NCBI GenBank assembly: GCA_031278935.1
Contig: JAITJK010000161.1
Location: 1 to 17,637 of the forward strand
Origin: Spirochaetaceae bacterium
GTDB taxonomy: Bacteria; Spirochaetota; Spirochaetia; Treponematales; Breznakiellaceae
Direction: 5' to 3'
Length of the DNA: 17,637 nucleotides
Part shown: positions 13,120 to 17,637 of the stretch, in pieces
Layout: each line of letters opens with the position of its first letter
Numbering within the stretch: the first letter of the stretch is position 1
Translations under genes and position numbers: made by a program
The notes under the pieces: generated by a model
What the model was told of the DNA's origin: nothing
Seen by the model: the letters and a program-made list of their open reading frames with translations, nothing else
Databases searched by the model: none

Positions 13120-16100
13120 CTACGCCTCTAGGGCAGCGGGGACCGGTGGCAGGCGGGCGTTCATGATGAGCATTTGCAGACGGTTCTCGATGTTCGCATA
13201 GCTCATGTCCGGGTCATAATCCAAGGGCAGCACCTGGATACCGGGATACTCCTCCTTGATCGGCTTTATGAGACCTCGGCCGCAAAAATGATTGGGCAGA
13301 CAGCCAAAGGGTTGTAAGATCACAAAAGAACGAATCCCTGTGGCGGCGTGATGCAGAATATCTGCAGCAATGAGAAACCCTTCCCCAGACTGGATGGAGT
13401 GGTGAATCAGATGATCGCTTAAATCCGCTATCTTATTCAGCCGAAGAGCCGGCTCGTACACGGGATGCCGGGACGCGATCTTTTCCATCAGGTCTAGGGC
13501 ATAATCCATGTAGGCGTCCCCCCCAAAGGCGTACAGCATATCTCCCAGGGGATGGCGCACCTTAAAATCTTTCATCTCTGAAATGGTGTGAAAAAGCATC
13601 AGATTCCGGTAAATATCGTACATCCGCGGCAGTTCCACTTCCATATCGTTCTTTTCCAAGTACCGTTCAATGTTGTAGTTGCTTCCCGAATGGAACACCA
13701 GCAGGTACTCGCCGGTAATAAACACCCGATTCTTTCGCACCCTCCGGTCGTAGCCCACCGCGCACAGGGCGGTTACGGCCTTTTTGTAGGCTTCAAGGGC
13801 CCCTATCATACCCTTATGCTCCATAGCCGTAACCACCGCACCCTCGCCTGCTTCCACCACTCGGTCGGTTTCCCCGGGGGTGAGTTCGTAGGGGCGGATT
13901 TTGCGCCGGAGATTGTCCAGAATCTCCAGCATGATCATGCACCAGGAAATTTTCGCATACGTGAGCTGGTTAAAACGGTAGCCCGGATGCATATCTTTAG
14001 CGTCCGAGAAGTTGGTGGACAGAATCGGTACCTGGGGAAAACCCGCGTTGTCCAAGGCGCTACGGGTTAGGGCCATATAGTTCACCAGCCGGCAGTCGCA
14101 GTTGGTCTTGCCTGTGCCCACCACCACCTGGTCAGGGTCGTAGCGCCCACTTTTCAAGGCCGCGATGGCCTCCCCGATAATCATTTGAGCGGGAAAGCAC
14201 GAGTCGTTGTGTACATACCGTTTGCCGTACCGCATGGCCTCCTTACCCCCCAAAGGCAGAGCCTCCGCCTTAAGCCCCTCCCGGCGCAGCACCGCGGTAA
14301 GGATATTGCAGAACCCCGGAGTTACGTTGGGCACCAGCACGGTCTTGCGTTTCCGGTCCTCCCGGGTGAACTTGGTCCGGTAGGGGTCCGTAAGGGGGAG
14401 GATGGGGCGTTCCGCAGCCTGCTTACGCCGAAGGCGCACGGTTTCCACAAAAGACCGGACGCGGATCCGCAAGGGCCCGGAAATATCGCTTTCGTCCAGC
14501 TTAAGGATAAGCGGGGATTTACCGGACATTTCCCGCAGAATCCGGGTTATTTCGTCGGTGTGCAGGGCGTCGTGGCCACAACCGAAACTAAAAAGCTCCA
14601 CGTATTCCAAGGCGGGATGCTCCGCCGTGATGATGGCCCCGGCCAAAAGCAGGGCGTGGTTGTTGTTGACAATGTCCAGTCGGGTCCGGTCCAGCTCCAC
14701 CTTATGCACATTCGGCAGCGCGTCCACGGTCAGTACCGGTATACCCATGGCGGTAAAGTATGAGGAAAGGTTGTGATTCACCAGGGTATCAAACTGATAG
14801 TGCCGGCCTGCCAATACCACGGCAAAGCGCCCTTCTTTCTCGGTTTGACTGATGATGCGAGCGGCTTCCCGGGTAAGTTCGGCGTTGAAGGTGGAAAGAG
14901 CCTTCTCGCCCTGGGCAATTGCCTTACGGCAGAGTCCCGCAGGGATGCCAAAGGTCTCCTTCATGTAGCGACAGAGTTGCACGTCCCGGTCCCGAGAGCT
15001 GAACCAGTGGAATACCGGGGTATCCATAGGCAGATTCCAACGTCCCTCGGGATTGTCCGAATACTTGACAACTAAGGGATAGCCTTTTAACACGGGACAG
15101 GTGTAGGTGCTTTCCGGTTCGGGATTTTCTGAGGGTAGGCGGCAGAACAGAGGCATGAACACCCGGTCAACCCCGGCGGCGGCTAGGTCGTGCAGATGTC
15201 CGTGGACCAGTTTAGCCGGGAAACACACCGTGTCGGACGCGACAAAGGGGAGGCCCTCTTCAAAGAGGCGCCGTGAACTAGGCCGGGAAATCACGGTTTT
15301 GAAGCCCAGGGCGTGAAAAAGAGTCGTAAAAAAGGGCATGGTCCGCCAAAAATCAAAGGCCCGGGGTAACCCTATGGTCAAACCGCGCTCCGGGGCCAAG
15401 GGAGTAAAGGGATAATGACGGAAAAGCAGGGTTTCCCGCCATTTTATCATATCGGGAACCGACTCCATCTGGGCATTTACCTTGTTAAGCCGTTCCCTCA
15501 AGGCCGGATCCTGGGGATCCCCTGAGAGTTTTCCCCGTTCACAGCGGTTTCCCGTGATCCAGGTGAGGCCTGAGGAAAAGCGGACCAGGATGCGGCTACA
15601 GTTATTCGGACAGAAAGGGCAACGGACATCCGACTCTTGGGTGTAGTCGAAAGTCTTGAGGGCTTCAAAGCCGATGAACAGGGTCTTGCCCCGGAGTCCA
15701 TGATAGGGGGTGGAAAATCCCTTTTCCGCGATCTCTCGCTTGGTTAACAGAGCGATACCGATAGCGCCCATCTCCCCGGGGTAGGGGGCCCGCAGCACCG
15801 GCTGGCCAATGTACTGCTCCATAGCCCGCAGCACCGCATCATTCCTGAAAGTGCCCCCTTGCACCACGATTTTTTTGCCCAGGGCAGCGAAGTTGGAAAG
15901 GCGCACCACCTTGGTAAACACGTTTTCGATGATAGACCGACAAAGGCCCGCCATGATATCCTCGGGCTGCTTACCGTTCTTTTGCTCAGTGATAATGGTA
16001 CTGTTCATAAACACCGTACAGCGACTACCCAGTTCTGCGGGACTCTGGGCAGCGAAGGCGGCGGTGGCCACCGTTTGCAGGGGGATATTGAGGGTATGGG

Positions 16101-17538
16101 CGCAATGTTCCAGAAAAGAGCCACACCCAGAGGAACAAGCCTCGTTTACCGTGATATTGGTAACAATGCCGTCGCTGATGCTGATGGCCTTCATGTCCTG
16201 GCCCCCTATGTCCAGGATGAAGCTGACCTCCGGGGCAAAATGCCGGGCCGCTGCCGCGTGGGCCACCGTCTCCACGGTATGATAATCCGCGCCAAAGGCC
16301 TTGGCAAACAGAAGTTCCCCGTACCCAGTGGTTCCCACCGCCAGAATTTCCAGGGGAATCCCCGCCGCATCGTACTTGCCTTTGAGTTCCGAGAGTCCTT
16401 GCTGAATCACCCGTAGGGGTTCACCCCGGTTGTTGGCATAGAACCGGTCCACTACCTGTTCATTCTCGTCCAGTAGCACCAGCTTGCTCGTGGTAGACCC
16501 CGCATCTATGCCCAGGTAGACTCGCAGGGGCACTCCCGGCGTACCCGCGTAGGGGAGAAGGTCCGGCAGCTTATGGCGACGCTCAAAGGCTGCACGATCT
16601 TCGTCGCTGGAAAAGAAGGGTTGAACCTCCCGCTCTTCTCGCTCGGTGTCCCCCTGAATGTGGGAAAGAGCGTCCAGGGCTTTTTCGGCGTCCAGTTCCT
16701 GGCGCTCCGCAGCGAACATGGCGTCTACCGCCAAGGCTGCGCCATAAGCGATAAAGGTTTCAGGATTGTCCGGGCGGATGCAGTCCTTGTCGCTTAAGCC
16801 CAGGCGCTGGGCAAACACCCGGATCAGCGTAGGGTTGAAGGTCAAGGGTCCCCCCTCAAAGAGGATAGGGGCTTTCAGTTCCAGCCCCTGAGCGAGGCCG
16901 CCGATGGTCTGCTTGGCGATGGCGTGGAAAGTGGAAAGGGCAATATCTTGCGGGAGGCCTCCTTGGTTAAAGAGGGGCTGAATGTCGGTCTTGGCAAAGA
17001 CCCCGCATCTCCCGGAAATTTCGTACACCGCACTCCCTTGGGCCGCTAAGGCCTCAAATTCTTCCACCGGTATCCGCAGCAGCGCCGCAATCTCGTCGAT
17101 AAAGGCCCCGGTACCTCCCGCGCAAATACCGTTCATCCGCATATCCGACGCGGTGAGTTGCCGGGTATGCTGGTCATAATAGAAAAAGACGATTTTTGCG
17201 TCCTGGCCGCCCAATTCTATGGCCACCCGAGTCTGGGGGTAGAAGGTGCGAACCGCTATCGCGTTGGCCACCACTTCCTGCACATAAGGGGCATTCAGGG
17301 CCTGGGCGATGGGCTTGCCCCCAGAGCCGCACACCGCCGCATAAAACCGCGCGCCGGGAAACTGCTCCCCGATGTCCCACAAAAGGGCGGCAACCGTTTC
17401 CGCCTGGCAGGCATGATGCCGTTTATAGGCGGAAAAAAGTACGCTATTGTGCTGACCCTCCATCACCACAGCCTTGACGGTGGTTGAACCTATATCCAGG
17501 CCCAGACGCAGGGGCGAACCATTGAAAGCCATATTCAT
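13120..17538 (-). CDS. Giant acyl-CoA dehydratase activase fused to a dehydratase-like domain
   Basis: This 1472-aa protein belongs to the group annotated as CoA-substrate-specific enzyme activase. It contains two BadF/BadG/BcrA/BcrD ASKHA ATPase domains: about 12-275 (GLDIGSTTVKAV, ELGGQDAKI) and about 341-600 (GIDAGSTTSKLV, DIGGQDMKAI). Candidate cluster cysteines are C139 and C178 in the first domain and C468, C472 and C507 in the second. A separate CPFCPNNC motif (C640, C643, C647) with C666 may bind metal. DUF2229-like sequence starts at about 719 (TIGLPRAFDFW). An HgdB-like part extends from about 1066 to 1440, with NDSCFPAQM (C1114), TNCDC (C1147, C1149) and QPFGCLPNH (C1413). Classical activases are about 260 aa and use ATP to inject an electron into a 2-hydroxyacyl-CoA dehydratase. 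The true substrate of the large fused forms is, as far as I know, not established. The start is ATG 17538, with AAAGG about 6 nt upstream. No partner genes are adjacent. Confidence 0.9.
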   Translation of the reverse strand: MNMAFNGSPLRLGLDIGSTTVKAVVMEGQHNSVLFSAYKRHHACQAETVAALLWDIGEQFPGARFYAAVCGSGGKPIAQALNAPYVQEVVANAIAVRTFYPQTRVAIELGGQDAKIVFFYYDQHTRQLTASDMRMNGICAGGTGAFIDEIAALLRIPVEEFEALAAQGSAVYEISGRCGVFAKTDIQPLFNQGGLPQDIALSTFHAIAKQTIGGLAQGLELKAPILFEGGPLTFNPTLIRVFAQRLGLSDKDCIRPDNPETFIAYGAALAVDAMFAAERQELDAEKALDALSHIQGDTEREEREVQPFFSSDEDRAAFERRHKLPDLLPYAGTPGVPLRVYLGIDAGSTTSKLVLLDENEQVVDRFYANNRGEPLRVIQQGLSELKGKYDAAGIPLEILAVGTTGYGELLFAKAFGADYHTVETVAHAAAARHFAPEVSFILDIGGQDMKAISISDGIVTNITVNEACSSGCGSFLEHCAHTLNIPLQTVATAAFAAQSPAELGSRCTVFMNSTIITEQKNGKQPEDIMAGLCRSIIENVFTKVVRLSNFAALGKKIVVQGGTFRNDAVLRAMEQYIGQPVLRAPYPGEMGAIGIALLTKREIAEKGFSTPYHGLRGKTLFIGFEALKTFDYTQESDVRCPFCPNNCSRILVRFSSGLTWITGNRCERGKLSGDPQDPALRERLNKVNAQMESVPDMIKWRETLLFRHYPFTPLAPERGLTIGLPRAFDFWRTMPFFTTLFHALGFKTVISRPSSRRLFEEGLPFVASDTVCFPAKLVHGHLHDLAAAGVDRVFMPLFCRLPSENPEPESTYTCPVLKGYPLVVKYSDNPEGRWNLPMDTPVFHWFSSRDRDVQLCRYMKETFGIPAGLCRKAIAQGEKALSTFNAELTREAARIISQTEKEGRFAVVLAGRHYQFDTLVNHNLSSYFTAMGIPVLTVDALPNVHKVELDRTRLDIVNNNHALLLAGAIITAEHPALEYVELFSFGCGHDALHTDEITRILREMSGKSPLILKLDESDISGPLRIRVRSFVETVRLRRKQAAERPILPLTDPYRTKFTREDRKRKTVLVPNVTPGFCNILTAVLRREGLKAEALPLGGKEAMRYGKRYVHNDSCFPAQMIIGEAIAALKSGRYDPDQVVVGTGKTNCDCRLVNYMALTRSALDNAGFPQVPILSTNFSDAKDMHPGYRFNQLTYAKISWCMIMLEILDNLRRKIRPYELTPGETDRVVEAGEGAVVTAMEHKGMIGALEAYKKAVTALCAVGYDRRVRKNRVFITGEYLLVFHSGSNYNIERYLEKNDMEVELPRMYDIYRNLMLFHTISEMKDFKVRHPLGDMLYAFGGDAYMDYALDLMEKIASRHPVYEPALRLNKIADLSDHLIHHSIQSGEGFLIAADILHHAATGIRSFVILQPFGCLPNHFCGRGLIKPIKEEYPGIQVLPLDYDPDMSYANIENRLQMLIMNARLPPVPAALEA

Positions 17539-17561
17539 ATTATACCTTTATATTTAGAGGA

Positions 17562-17637
17562 ATGATCAACCGTACCGCGTCAATCCATCGCAGCCGTTTT
17601 GAAACCGGAACGCCGGAAAAAGGCTCCGTACCAAGTG
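17562..17637 (+). CDS. Possible start of a divergent gene, cut by the window edge
   Basis: An ATG at 17562 opens a frame that stays open for 25 codons to the window end (MINRTASIHRSRFETG...). GAGGA lies immediately before the ATG, closer than a normal ribosome site. I recognise no family. The position, divergent from the activase gene, would suit a regulator, but that is speculation and the frame may be non-coding. Confidence 0.2.
   Translation, partial: MINRTASIHRSRFETGTPEKGSVPS

Noticed and set aside
14185..14763. 192-codon plus-strand frame antisense to the activase gene
   Set aside because: The opposite strand encodes conserved activase motifs throughout; the frame is a by-product of GC-rich codon use.

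Overview
The window looks like chromosomal DNA from a fairly GC-rich spirochaete, most plausibly a Treponema of the termite-gut type. That placement is an inference from three gene features: a membrane-anchored TPR protein with a nuclease-like tail, an acetate kinase with a long C-terminal extension, and a very large duplicated BadF/BcrA-type activase. There is no rRNA, tRNA or phylogenetic marker to confirm it. I see no CRISPR array, transposase, phage gene or tRNA.

Layout. Bases 1-1386 (+) encode a TPR protein that ends at a strong hairpin. It converges on a small RRM RNA-binding protein (1533-1820, -). A 403-bp gap then holds two back-to-back promoters, one for the RRM gene (giving a leader of about 250 nt) and one for manC (2224-3363, +), mannose-1-phosphate guanylyltransferase. 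Acetate kinase ackA (3507-4844, +) follows with its own promoter, which carries a GC-rich palindrome in the spacer. From there every clear gene is on the minus strand. Read in transcription order from the right edge they are: a 1472-aa activase/dehydratase-like fusion (17538-13120); a probable five-gene operon of patatin phospholipase, cysE, DUF3298-type lipoprotein, secreted TPR protein and PlsC-like acyltransferase (12804-8532); a sodium:solute symporter (8271-6814); and an iorA-like thiamine-diphosphate oxidoreductase (6664-5048). The last 76 bases may hold the start of a divergent plus-strand gene.

How the genes may work together. AckA makes ATP from acetyl phosphate. The IorA-like protein would feed acyl-CoA and reduced ferredoxin into the same fermentative energy metabolism, and the symporter could import a substrate, although nothing shows which one. 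The patatin and PlsC-like proteins suggest phospholipid turnover and reacylation. CysE in the same operon would make O-acetylserine, the precursor of cysteine. ManC supplies GDP-mannose for surface glycans.

The least expected structure is non-coding. Five related copies of a short degenerate repeat lie in the intergenic gaps, and four of them begin within about 25 bases of a stop codon in the sense orientation. Other points for a second look are an IorA that lacks the usual C-terminal ferredoxin domain, a TPR protein fused to an apparently inactivated Mrr-like nuclease fold, and the ackA promoter palindrome. I found no convincing new multi-gene system; the repeat family is the best candidate for something undescribed.
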